From positions 90,811,688-90,875,687 of the forward strand of contig OW386287.2 of NCBI GenBank assembly GCA_936432065.2: DNA of 64,000 bases. The letters are read 5' to 3'. Below, one piece after another: positions 1 through 12,400 of the stretch. A program made the position numbers and the translations under genes. The notes under the pieces were generated by a model. That model saw only the letters and a program-made list of their open reading frames with translations. It was not told where the DNA came from and made no database searches. Each line of letters starts with the position of its first letter. Positions within the stretch are counted from its first letter, which is position 1. Origin of the DNA: Rutpela maculata. Its lineage: Eukaryota > Arthropoda > Insecta > Coleoptera > Cerambycidae.

Positions 1-3
1 AGA

Positions 4-643
4 ACGAGGTTTTTGAAAAATTTTTGAAGCTCTATAAGGAACTGGCAATTGGTCACAGTAAAACCTTTTCTTTCTTATATTGTAGCTTTTTGTACATGCT
101 TTCTTTTCTCATGGGTTGCGTACTATTAACTGTTGACACAAGTGTTTGGCTGGATACATTTTTTCGATACAAAAATGCACAAAATGTAACTTTAAAAATA
201 CTAAAAATTGATTTTTATCATTGCAAAGCACTTTTAAAAAGCTACAATTTAAGAAAAACAAATTACGACCAGTATTTCAGTAGTGTTTTAAACCAAATTT
301 CTCACAATATTACAGTAAAAACTAAATGTCCAATAACATAGTTCACTTTCCGTTTCCACTTAATTTGGCGATAAAAGTTGCTCACAAACTTAACCTCAAA
401 AAATTGTTTTGTCAGATCTGTCAAATCAGTGAAAATTAGCTTGAAAGTGTTGCCAATTACACAAATTTTTGAAATGAGGTTTAATATAGGTACTGAAAAA
501 CGTGTGGCGTTAACCAGTTTAAAATTTTGGTTAAAATTTAAACTCAATTAGTTAACCCAAATTATAACCCGACACTGAAAGACTGTTAGTGTGACCAAAT
601 GGCAGTTTTTTATGAAGCTTCCAAAATTTTTTAAAAACCTCGT
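4..643. repeat. TIR element (MITE-like) at window start
   Basis: About 60 bases at 4-63 reappear reverse-complemented at about 584-643. Both arms start ACGAGGTTTTT and share the GGTCACA block further in. The interior is AT-rich and I recognise no coding sequence; the open frame at 24-341 starts inside the arm and resembles nothing I know. It lies in the RasGAP1 intron upstream of the first visible exon. The left flank is cut by the window edge, so a target-site duplication cannot be judged. Superfamily unknown. Confidence 0.6.
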
Positions 644-1250
644 CTTTTAAGGAAAATAACAAATATTTTTATTTGTAATTTTCCATAATAGTTTACACTC
701 ACAGGGTCTATAATTTCATCAAGTTTCATTAAAAAGAATTAATTACTTCTTTGGTAATTTCGGTTTATATAAAATTTAAAATTTTCGTGGTTTTTATTTT
801 CTTGCAAAAGACCAAAACTGCAGATCGGATTTGGATTCATGCAGTTTAATTCATAATTTATTTACAAACATTTTGATTTTTTGTTTGGCCTGATCTGATG
901 AACTGAACCCGAGATATTACAAGAAAACAAGACAAAAACACATTTTTTAAAAATTAGAACTTAATTTCCAAAAAAACGACAAAACATTAATGTAGCACCC
1001 TGATAATATACAGATTGCATTTCTACAAAAAAATTGCCCCCCCCCCCAAACAATCTTTGAAAATATCAAAGTTTTGTTCGACTATATCTATCTTTAGAAA
1101 TTGACTTTTTTCAGCAGGTAATGGTGAAAATGGTCACTGTTTATAAATATTAAGTTTCTAATTTCATTTATTTGGTTACTATGTCTGATCATGGTGACAA
1201 AAAGTCTTCCTTACCAGACATCTTATTTTTATTCTATCTTTGGTCACAAT
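644..1250. other. Intronic sequence, nothing recognised
   Basis: AT-rich RasGAP1 intron sequence with no convincing coding frame. A run of ten C occurs near 1038-1047. No element ends found. Confidence 0.5.
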
Positions 1251-2400
1251 GGTATTTTCCATTTTTTTTTAAATTCAGTTTTGGTGATATATATCAAGTA
1301 AAGTTATTATTTTAACAATTACTGCGTAATCAATTTAAACTAAAACAATAATTTCTTAAATAAAAATAAGAAATAAGAATACATCTGTCTAGACACAGAT
1401 TTCAAATGATTTTATTTGGCGGGAAATAATTTAACCAATCATAGACAGCTTTCGCTTAGACTGTAACTAACTTATATGAATGCCAAATTGTGTATTTACT
1501 TTACGTTATTTGACCTATGACATTTATATTTTTCTCAATATCTTGAATATCAATAAATATTATACACATGTATTTAGAAGGAATTAAAAGGTATTTATAT
1601 TTGTTACTATGTAGAAGTTATCTTAAAAATGTAAACAAAACTTACGGCGAGGATTATGTGGCAACATTTTTTGCGTGCCGCCAGCTGACATTTCTTGTCA
1701 TAATACAAGTGAAAGAGATATATTGCTTAGATTTATTTGTTGTTTGCCACCAAGTTCTTCGAATATCAATTTTTTCGGAACAGTTACATTTTTTTCTGAA
1801 GCACTTATATTTGTGTTCCCACAACTTTTATAAAATACCTTTTAAATGACATTATCTACTATTTGTAAATTATAGCAAATACCTCGCTGAAAGAAACTGA
1901 AATGCTTCCGAGAAACACGATGGCGACGTTAGAACACATCTGTCATTTGACTAGCCGTTGACATTGTTGTCATGTTTTGCTAAATATGTTTTTAAAAATT
2001 TAATCGGCATTAAAAATTATTTAAAATATTTAATAATTCACGCCTATTATTTTTGACATAAGAAAATTAAATTTTGTTGATAAATATATTAAAATTGATT
2101 TAATAAATAAGCTTTATACTCCTGTTTTCTTCAATTATCTTTGCTAGAACTGGAGAAGGAATTTCAGCTTGGCAACACCACACTGTTTTGTATAAAACCA
2201 TTCTATCAACAAATCCAAACAGTCCAGCTATGTCATCGGCCAAAGTACCTACGTCATCAATTTAAAACACTTGTTGCTTCACTAATTTTAACCTGTTTTC
2301 TCAAAAAATTGATAATTATTTTCGCGGAAATCTGTATTGGAAGGCTTGTTTGTACATATTCTATGATATTATTCAATAAAAAAAAATAGGAAAATACCCC
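1251..2400. mobile_element. Non-autonomous TIR element, ISL2EU-like, copy 1
   Basis: Bounded by inverted ends GGTATTTTCC (left) and GGAAAATACCCC (right) and flanked by AT on both sides. It matches 28183-29495 along its whole length, but lacks a segment of about 180 bases that is present there. The frame at 1568-1849 is just the repeat read through. An AT dinucleotide target duplication is the known habit of the ISL2EU (IS4EU) superfamily, and the longer copy carries what I believe is the start of such a protein. The element sits in a RasGAP1 intron. Confidence 0.7.
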
Positions 2401-2425
2401 ATTGTCGAACTATCTATGTCCATAC

Positions 2426-2989
2426 CACTGAACTCTACTATGCAAAAAGAAGGCCAGTATAGGTATACACGCGTGAACAAAATATGGTAATTAGGGATTC
2501 AAAAGGTGTAGCTATACGCCGACGCAGTAGAGAAGTTGAGGTCTGTGCTTGAACCAAACGGCTATCTACGGGAGTGATGCGCTGACACAATTCTGTGTTT
2601 TATTTGTTTTCCGTAAATCTCGTAGGGTAAATCTTGGATTAGATGCAAATTCCAGAGTCGGTGTTACTCATTTTATTCTTTGTTTATTTCTGTTGTTTGT
2701 GTAAAGTTGTTATAAATTGGTTATTTTGTGTAATATTTTGTGACTTTTATAAATAGTGTGTGATTATAGCTTAATTGAGACAAATATGGTGCAATCTTGT
2801 ATAGTACTGTTTTGCAAGAATCGGGGCAAAGTCCCGGGTTTTAAACAGTAGCAAGAACAATAAGACCGACTGGTGTATTTCGTAGTGCGATTATGCGCCT
2901 TCTTACGGTCGCCATACTTGCGCGAGGTTCAATTTCATGTACAAATGGCTATGGATATTGACCTTCTATTTATATAGTAGAGTTCAATG
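2426..2989. mobile_element. Short TIR element with THAP fragment
   Basis: The left end CACTGAACTCTACTAT at 2426 pairs with ATAGTAGAGTTCAATG ending at 2989; further matches (AGAAGG) follow inward. It starts 25 bases after the preceding element ends. The interior carries a 21-codon THAP-like beginning. A THAP domain with TIRs starting CA suggests a deleted P-element-like transposon; no clear 8-bp duplication was seen, so the class stays open. Confidence 0.55.
2786..2851 (+). pseudogene. THAP-domain N-terminus fragment
   Basis: The frame reads MVQSCIVLFCKNRGKVPGF, then stops. The start Met, followed by C-x4-C with a basic stretch, is the usual beginning of a THAP C2CH zinc finger. The later Cys and His and the conserved Trp are missing, so it cannot fold as THAP. 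It is a remnant inside the TIR element at 2426-2989. Confidence 0.45.
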
Positions 2990-3219
2990 ATGGAACTAAG
3001 GGTTGGCAAGTTGGCGGCCGCCAAGGGCGCAGCGTTTGAGGGGTGCAAAATTTAGTTCACTAATGCACTCTATTCTTTAATCTTAGATCAACATCCGGTG
3101 AGGTGAGCCAAAACTAAGCAAGTCGAAGGCGCAAGCTGCCCTTGTTCTAGTTCATCACAGCTGAAAAAAGTTAATAAACTGCCTGAAATTAACTATTTCA
3201 TGATTCTGTATCTTTTTAG

Positions 3220-3458
3220 GATTGTCAGACAAATAGAACATTAACATTGATATCAAAAACTATTCAATCACTGGGTAATTTAGTAAGCTGCCGATCTTCA
3301 CAACAGGTTTGCAAAGAGGAGTACATGGAATGCCTATACAAAGCATTTTATACAGAAAGTCACATGACAGCGATGAGGCAGTTTTTAGAAATTATATCAG
3401 CTAATACTTCTAGTCCCCAAACCATCGAGAATGATACCCCAGTAACACTAAAAGAAGG
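3220..3458 (+). CDS. RasGAP1: RasGAP1 exon a: end of RasGAP domain, PH start
   Basis: A TTTTTAG acceptor precedes GAT at 3220, and the donor is GTAAGG at 3459. It encodes NRTLTLISKTIQSLGNL, the helix near the end of the GAP domain shared with RASA3, then a KEEYMECLY helix, a variable linker and VTLKEG, the first strand of the PH domain. The last codon is split after two bases (GG), and the next exon supplies G. Confidence 0.93.
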
Positions 3459-6400
3459 GTAAGGATTTATATATTTTATAATGTTGTTTTATTATGTTCT
3501 AATAAATGTCTTGTTTAATACATGCTACCGTAGACATATAAAGAGGTATGTATATTTTAAAAAATGTATTAGCATTGGGGGGGGGGGGGGGGATTGCTCT
3601 TTTTTATGAATGTATTTGTTGAATGGCCCCTAACTAGATCATTAAGCTATAAGGAGACAATGAGAAAGTTTGTAAATATGGAGACACAAAAACCATTTAT
3701 GTTAAATTTTTTTGATAGGAGACTAAGGTGTTTCTTAATTGAACTATTGTTTTTAAATGTTTTGATAAGAATTTTAGAGAGAATTACCCATCGAAAATTA
3801 CATCACCAGGGTTGGCTTTATGTGGTTATGTGTCAGCTCATAAAAATTTACATGCATGTATAAAACGATATATTCCCTTGAAATTTTTTTTTTAGTGAAT
3901 TCTGTATTATCCAAAGTTGCTAAAGTCAATTTATTATAAACACTCATTCGAAGAAAACTGGAGGTATAGGGGGATGTACATTTAACACTAAACTAACACA
4001 CACAAATATTTTTCACTGCCGGTTACAAGAAGAAAAGTATATTAGACTAATATCTGTTCTAAATGTTTTGAAGTTAAACTTCGGCACCTTTTGTTGAAAA
4101 TCCATTTATATTGCGAGAAGGACCGCTCAATGTTGACAGGGGCATGCAACTGGGGCATACTTAAAATATCTAAACTTTTGCAAAGTCACCACATTCATGC
4201 CCGGTGTAGCAAAGTCTACCTTTTTGCCGTTTAAAAGGTCTATTACAATTGTCATTGTAACAAATCCGGGATTTTTTTTAAACACGGGAATTTTGTTTGT
4301 ACTCTCGTAGCAATTCGTAGAAAAATGTATTGTCGAAGATCGAACATAACGTTTATTGCATCAACTGCAGTAAATTCTGATGTTGGCTGAGGAATTCGTG
4401 AAAAACATCCAGTATCCAGATTTTCTTGAAAAGTTGGATCCATAAATGCCTGTTGCGCCTGTGAAATAGCAACTGCATCATTTGGATTTAACTGCTGTAT
4501 TACGGATATCACATTTTGAAAATGACAGTAATAGTATCATGCTGTCTTTAGCCAAGTTCCCCATCGTGTTGTAATGGAGTGTTTAGTAGAATTTCGTGAA
4601 ATTACCGCACACGACTTGGTGCTTTAAGAAAAATTTTCTTTACACTCTCAAATTATCAACATTAAGGTAGCAAGTAGTAGTAATAGTTTCAGCAATCCTA
4701 TGAAGTCCATATGCTAAACATGTTACATGAAGTATATTCTGATGTTTCCTTCAAAATTCTTCCAGCAGCTTTCATATAATTCACTCCATCAGTAAGAAAT
4801 ATTAGGAACTTGTTCTTATTTTCTGCATATTTGTCACCCTAAAAGTGTTGTAGACTTGAATTCACTGCCTCCGCTATAGTACAAGAATTTGTAGCTTCTA
4901 AACTTTAGAGGCGATCGCTCATTGAACAATTTTCCTCCAATGCACCCACTAAAAACATTCTTCACCTTAAAATCGCAAGCATTGATTGTCCACACTAAGC
5001 CAGACATACTTCCCATTAAGCTCGGAAGAAATTTTCTGTCCAATATTTTCACATTCCATAAATCAATATTATTTCTTAGTGTAGATTCCAAAGATATCTA
5101 CACAGATAGAAATAAAATTTTGAATCAAAGATATTTGTTTCATATATTACACAAATAAATATTTTCTTCATATAAAACAAATAGTTTTGACCCGAACCTA
5201 TTATTTCTTATTACAAAAGTATTTGTCTTATATGAAGAAAATCCTTTATTTGCGTATAAATGAAACAAATATTTTTGATTTAAAACATTATTTCTCTCTG
5301 TGTATATTTGCCACTAATACATTTTTCTAAAAATTGTCTAAAAAGTGGATTCTCTAGTTTCGACCATGGTATGTGACATCCTATCATAAATTCCACTAAA
5401 TCAAAGTCAAAGTTAGATTGCATGTCATTGTAAGTAAAGCCCACCTATGCTACATTTATGGTTTTCTGAGAAAACGTGTATTAATATTTGTGTTGCAAAA
5501 CCACGAAATTGCTTTGTCATATCTAGTGCAATACAATTGTCTATCATCAAATTGTAAATCGACCATATCACGAATCCAAGAATTTACTGTAGCTTGTATC
5601 GGTTTGGTATGATGTGACATTTTAACTGTGCGTTTTTAATACCTATGTTCGACTGAATCCACGTTATGGGAGGTACTGTTTGATCATGTTATGTTTTCTC
5701 CCCTCCAAACTAGGGCCAGCCATTGGACTTCAGGAATGTAAATTTCCAGTATACTGCCGCCATTTAAAAGAATCTATTAGGCATTACGTTTTTATTTAAT
5801 ATAGTGCATTCCCCGACAAAACTAAGTTATGCATTAACATTGTAAAATTAAATAAAATTCACTTAATATGTTGCATGACTTTCTGTTTTTGTAGTTTGGA
5901 AATGTTTCAGTAGGTGTTTATAATATATCTGTAAAAGCTATTCCGGGAATCCGATGGCTAATTCCGACCTCTGATTATAATTAAAAACATTTGAATTTCC
6001 ACAACCAGTCAAGTAATATCAAAAAAAAAAGAGTTAATAATTTCAATAATAACGAGACTTGCTGGTTTTGTTGGTAGGGAAAAATTGCATATGCCACATA
6101 TGAGTAAAGACATATTCACTAGAGGCAACTAGAAATCTTGGGTCGATCCCTATAATAAGATAGAGTGAAATATAAATAGCAAAATAATGTACATAAAAGA
6201 AAGCGATATATTAACATTGATGCCAGGCACTTCAGCATGTTAAGAGTTCCGCCGACGACTAAAAGTAGCTAAAGGGAAAAGTGGCAACAGTGTAGGTTAA
6301 ATCTGTTTCTTTTCAGCATATTATTTGTCCATTTCTCTTCTATTCTACTTTACATTGACACCGACTCAATATTTTAAAATGCCACTAATGGATATCCACT

Positions 6401-9400
6401 AGTATCATAAATAATTATGCAATTTAGAGATTATTTTGAATTTATTATTGATTTCATTTTGTAGGCTTATGATCAAAAGAGCCCAGGGGAGGAAAAGGTT
6501 TGGAAGAAAAAATTTCAAACAGCGATACTTTAAACTTACAACTCATGATCTCAGTTATTCCAAAAGTAGAGGTAAGTTTTAAGCAATAACTAAAGGATTA
6601 TTTAGTGTTAGAAAGTGTTGTTGTGCATAGGTATCTACGTTCAGCATCCGAATAATGTATAGAAGCACTATTTATTTAAAGAATAACTTTTTCGTCAGCT
6701 CATGGAGCAATTTTCCTGGGAGGGTTAAAACCCATTTTTGAATTTGCCGCCAATTCTAACCAAACTAACAACAATTCCTTTCAGTATTTTGTAATTACTA
6801 TTCATTAGCATTATTAGCACTACTAGGTGTTTGGAGACAATTCACACCCACGCCAAATGATGAAATAACGAAATTTTGAGGACTAAGACTAAAGCCTCGT
6901 TCAGATAGTTGCGGAATGCGATTGTTTCGTGCGGAATTCCGGTAAATTTGATTTAAAAATATTCGTGGCGGGAAATCTCAACTTTATTTCTGGATTCGAA
7001 AAACATTTCTACGGATATTTTGCATGGCGTATCTGTCAAAATAGTATAACGGTGGTATAACCTCAAAAGTCTTATTTTTCTGTTCCTGTGTTGCTTTAGT
7101 GCTTTGCATTGTGTTTTAGAATTAAAGCATAAATGAACAATATTATAATAGTATATTTACATTTCTTTTTTATAAGTGAAAGAATAATAGCAAGTATAAT
7201 GGACAGTATTTATTATCAGAAACAACTTCCGGAAATTCACATATGTGTGTATGGAACAAGCGGAACAAAATGAACGAAGTGCGAAATTACGGAAAAATCC
7301 GCATCAAAAAATTCGCATTTCGCAATAGAGAAGTTGCATGATTTTTTTTTATAATGAAAATCGATACAGCATCAAAAAAAAGTTATAAACATGTAAAATT
7401 TACGATTTTTTGACAGTTAATACAATGAGAAAATAAATAATTTCATCGGTGAGGAATTTGGGTATTTCAAAACGGCAGTTATTTGGCGCCATTAACTGTG
7501 ACGTTTCCCGTTATGATTTGTCCATCGAAATTAATAACAAACTAGAAGGTGCACTCGATTAGAGAAAGTGACACAGAGAGAGAAACTTGCGTGCACTATA
7601 TTCCATCCTTTTTCTCGGTCTGTGTACAGACGGTTAAGCCAATCGGACGTTTTCTTCAACCAATCAGATCTTGCCAGGCAAGGACGGAATAGTGAACGGA
7701 AGTTTCTTTTTCCGTAGAAACATGCTTCTGTAGTTTCGTATATCTAAAGCAATTTCGATGGGTTTGTCAAATGTCAGTTTACTGTTTATTGTTTACAGTC
7801 AGTTTACCAAGTTCTTGTTTGTGGTGTTATTGTGTTATTATTTGGTTAACGAGCTAGTGAACAACATTATTATGACTTATGAATTACAAATATTGCATTG
7901 TGCCTAAATGTAAAACTAAGAGTGTCACTACAAATATGGTAATTTTACATTCAAGATTCTCCAAAATTAGTTCGTAGACAAACATCAACAAGAGGTTAGG
8001 ACACTGCGTCTACTTTGGACAAATTATCCGACTAACGTGTGTCGTCATTGACTTCACGCCAATAAGAAACCGTTTGCAGTCACGTGGTTTTGTTTACAAA
8101 TTACAGCATAATCTAAATATTAATTTTACGGAAAATAAATTTTATTTTGAATTTCTTTTGTTATAATCATTTTCTGGGTAATGGAAATTAAGAGCAAATC
8201 ACTTTTTCAAGCATTTTAAAATTTCATGTATCTTCCTTATTATGTGAACTTACCCTAAAAGTTATGTTAGAATTGGCGGAAAATTCAAAAATTGGTTTTA
8301 ACCCTCCCAGGAAAAAAACCCATTTCTTGGAAAGTTGCCATCTCTAGATATTTTTATTTTATATTTCATATATGAGACTTTATGACTGTTAAAACAAATA
8401 TTAAAAGAAATATCTAAGTAACGATAAAAATTTTTACTGTACTACAGCCTTAACTATTTTTTATATTTTAGTTTTCTGTGAAAACACTTATTGTTTTTTA
8501 GAAAGGGATGCTTTATGCCAAATTCCCCTCTCAAAAATACTAGCAGTAGAAAGACTGGCCGAAACATCTTTCGAAAAGAAAAACATGTTTCAAATTGTTC
8601 AACCGGAACGAGCACTATATGTACAAGCAGCTAATTGCGTGGAGGAAAAGGAATGGGTGGACTTGCTGACGAAGATTTGTCAAACGAATGCCAATCGACT
8701 TAAAAAGTACCATCCATCAGCCTTCATCAATGGACAGTGGTTGTGGTGAGATATATCATTTAATCTAACTTCTGCTTATGTCACAATTAATTTTAATGAT
8801 TTTGATTTAATTGTTTAAAGAGTCATATTGATAGATAAGGGACCAAGCAAGTATTATGTAAACAAAATACTAATAGCCAGAGAGGTAGAGACAGTTTTCG
8901 TGAAATCATTTCTATAAAGCTAGATTTTTTTCCAAGAAAGTTTAGATAGTATCTATGATGAAGGTGCAATTCTACCAATCTATAAGTCTTGTAAACATTA
9001 GTAAAAAATTAAACATGTACTTTTAATTTGTTCGTGCCGAGCCGAATTTTGAAATTTTGCCTCGCAATTTACGATCAGGTTTATCTGGAAGACTTCCTCT
9101 TTACATCGCAACATCTTACGGCAGTCCCAATGATGTTTTTCGAAAAATATGAACGTGTCAAGATTGCATGTTTTTGCAATTTTTTCAGCTCCGAAATGCA
9201 AGCTGTTGCATTTCGCAGATATCTCCGAAGCGGTGGAAGTTAGTTCGAAATAAAAAATAAGGTCAAACGAGTATTTTCCACTACGAATCTTTTGCTATCA
9301 TCAGAATTTTGATTTTTTTTTGTCGTTTCGGAGGTAACTACTGAAGTGTCGGCCAAGTATGGCAAAAAAATCACAAATTTTGAGCTTCCACAGTTGGCAA

Positions 9401-12400
9401 CATTTTAAACTTGGCTCCTACGCTAAACGACTACTCTAGCTAATTTAAATAGAATTAAATTTGCTAAAACCCTTTTTTCTATTTTTTGAATTCCGACAAA
9501 AATGAAGGAATTAGAGGGGGCGGGATTTGGGACTTTTTTTTGTGAAATTTCTCCATATTGTCACCGTAATTAATCGGTAATTAACTGAAATGATCTCATA
9601 TACGATATTCACTTAATATCATGTACTACTTTGATGCTCCGTTAATCTCGGCCCTTTGAAACAAAGGTTTCTGAAAAAAATTATTTATTTAAGATTTACA
9701 TACACTCTATAGGAAAACGTGTAATTTCCTACATTTCCTCGAATATCTCGATAATAATCGGTTTTTTTTTCGAAAAATTTGTTGACAGCTTGTGTAAAGA
9801 GGATTGATTGAGCTTTCCGGCACTTTTTTTTATTTTTTCTCTAACATAAAAAGTATCAGTGATGAAAGTGCAAGTCTAAGGAAACTTTCAGTGTTGCAAA
9901 AATGAGTAAAAAATTAAACATGTTACAAAAAGTTGCATAAATGTATTATATCTACAAGTTTGAAATTTTACATACTCACATATAACATAAAAACATACCG
10001 GAAAATAATATTCTACCGCGTCGAAAGCGTTGCCATGCAAAATGTGGAAAAAACAAACTTTTTTTTTAATTTATATCTGCAAAGCTGAAATTTTCTTCTG
10101 GAATAGTTTATTTAATAAGACATCCAAAAAATACAGTTTACCGATCGTCTCATGTTGCTAAAGACTTGGTAGATGTAATGGAATGCAAGCACGTGACCGC
10201 GGCCGCTGCGCTCCAGGCTATTGCAGTTTGCAGAGAAGTTTTGCATTTTCCGCCGCGGAATATTAATCTACAAAGCTGATTTTTTGTCTACAAGCAGTTT
10301 ATGCGCTATTTCGATTAAAAATCACATTCTACCTCCGCTGAAAGGTGGCTAAATCTTTGGTAGATGTTGCCAAAATGGTCAAATCATGACAATTATATTC
10401 TTCATTAATATTAAAGAACAGACGGTTTTTTATAGATGTGTTAATAATCACTTTTATTTACTTTTTAATATTGTTAGTGGTCGAGCTGCAGACGATTGTG
10501 TAGTAGCACCAATGACTAATGCAGACATATCAAAAAAATTGTTGCATAAGTTTTTGAGAAATGGTGCACAGTTTGTGACAATTGTCAGGGGCCCATTGAG
10601 GTCGAAAAATTGAAATTCGACACGCCCTTCCGACTTTTCAGTTCAATTGAAAAATACCACGATGGCACAATTTTTGAGAATAAAATTGTTTATGTGAACT
10701 AAGTACTATGAATGTTACAGATATCAAGTTGTCAACGGAAATGTTATAAGAACAATTGAACATACTTAATCGTGCTCAAACCACGAGGAAGCCGACACCA
10801 AGATAATCTATCATGTCCGCAATTTTGAAGAGCTTCAGCCACCATTTCACATTCTCGTGCCATGCTCAGACACGATATATTGATAATAATGTTAAACAAT
10901 ATGAAATTTGTGCATCCTGAAGTGAAGGTGTGGATGGAAGTTGGTGTTGGCACTTCATTAAGGTGTATAAACGTTCAGTAAATTGTACGAAAGGTTGAGA
11001 TCAAATATATGTATATTCGGTCATAAGTCTTTGTTTTTATGTTAGAGAAAAAATAAAAAAGGAAAGCTGTCGGAAAGCTTACATAAGCTGTCTACAAATT
11101 TTTCGAAAAAAACGATAATTATCGAGATATTCGAGGAAATTACACTATGTAAATCTTAAAAAAATAATTTTTCTCAGAAACCTTTGTTTCGAAGGACGGA
11201 GATTAACGGAGTGCCAAAGTGAACATCGTATATGAGATCGATTTCAGTTAATTACCGATTAATTATGGTGACAAAATGGAGAAATTTTACCGAAAAAAAA
11301 AAAGTCCCAAATCCTGCCCCCCCTCTTCTAATTCCTCAATTTTTGTCAGAATTAAAAAAATGGAAAAAAGGGCTTTAGCAAATTTAATTCTATTTAAATT
11401 AGCTAGAGTAGTCGTTTGGCGTAGGAGCCAAGATTAAAAAGTTGCCAACTGTAGAAGCTCAAAATTTGCGATTTTTTGCCGTACTTGGTCGACACTTCTG
11501 TAGTTATTTCCGAAACGAAAAAAAAAAATCAAAATTCTGGTGATAGCAAAAGATTAGTAGTGGAAAATACTCGTTTGACCTTATTTTTTATTTCGAGCTA
11601 ACTCCCACCTTTTCGGAGATATCTGCGAATAATAGCAAAAAACACCTTGCATTTCGGAGCCAAAAAAATTGCAAAAACATGCAATCTTGACACGTTCATA
11701 TTTTTCCAAAAACACCATTGGGTTGGCAGTACGATGTCGCAACGTAAGGGAAGTCTTCCAGATAAACCGGATTTTCGAAAATTCGGCTCGGCACGAACGA
11801 ATCAAAAGTAGCATTTTGTGACATTTCAGAAAAACTATACCTTAGACCACAAACTCAACTTCAATGAACACACTAACTTAACAAAGAAAAAAGTAATAAG
11901 CAGGGCAAAACATTATCGGTCACTCACCTACAAAAACGAAGGAATCTCACTAAAGTCAGCCTCGACAATCTACAAATCAATTTGCAGACCACTAATAGAG
12001 TACGCAAATGTTCTATTTTCAAACTGTAGAAAGCCTGTGTTGGATCGCATCAGAGTAACAGAGATTACTTCATTGAGAACCATTACAAAGATGAGACATC
12101 CACTCAATCCACTCCATAATCCACCTAATGAGTTACTGTACGTATGAACATCTACAACCCATGAATATAAGGATCAAAGACCCATCAAAGAAGTTTGCTA
12201 CCAAGCAACACAACATGCAACTGTTGCAGCCACACTGTAGAACACATGATCAACAAATCAATTCCATATATAAATTTCCAGAACCTACATGAAACAATCA
12301 CAGTTGGGCTGAAAACATCCCTGAGTAGTTCTTTCCCCTTTTTTTTTTACACACAGTTATTTCTTTATTCTGTATCTATGTATTAAAAACACTAATTTTG

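Larger units (their letters stand above)
6715..8311. mobile_element. TIR element with THAP fragment and nested MITE
   Basis: The left terminus CCTGGGAGGGTTAAAACCC (6715) is matched in reverse complement by a copy ending at 8311. The inverted repeat continues for roughly 48 bases, through GAATTTGCCGCC on the left. The interior holds a second inverted pair (about 6900-7335) and a THAP-like start at 7879. It lies wholly in the intron between PH exons b and c. No clear duplication was seen at the flanks. A P-element-like origin is a guess from the THAP remnant. Confidence 0.6.

Noticed and set aside
24..341. 105-codon open frame at the window start
   Set aside because: It starts inside the inverted-repeat arm of a MITE-like element, has no motif and AT-driven composition.
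1568..1849. Open frame MYLEGIKRYLYLLL.. shared with 28506-28727
   Set aside because: The similarity comes from both being copies of the same noncoding transposon; the frames diverge by indels.
3577..3592. Run of 16 G as a regulatory element
   Set aside because: A homopolymer of this kind is common slippage DNA and sequence-error prone; nothing ties it to a function.
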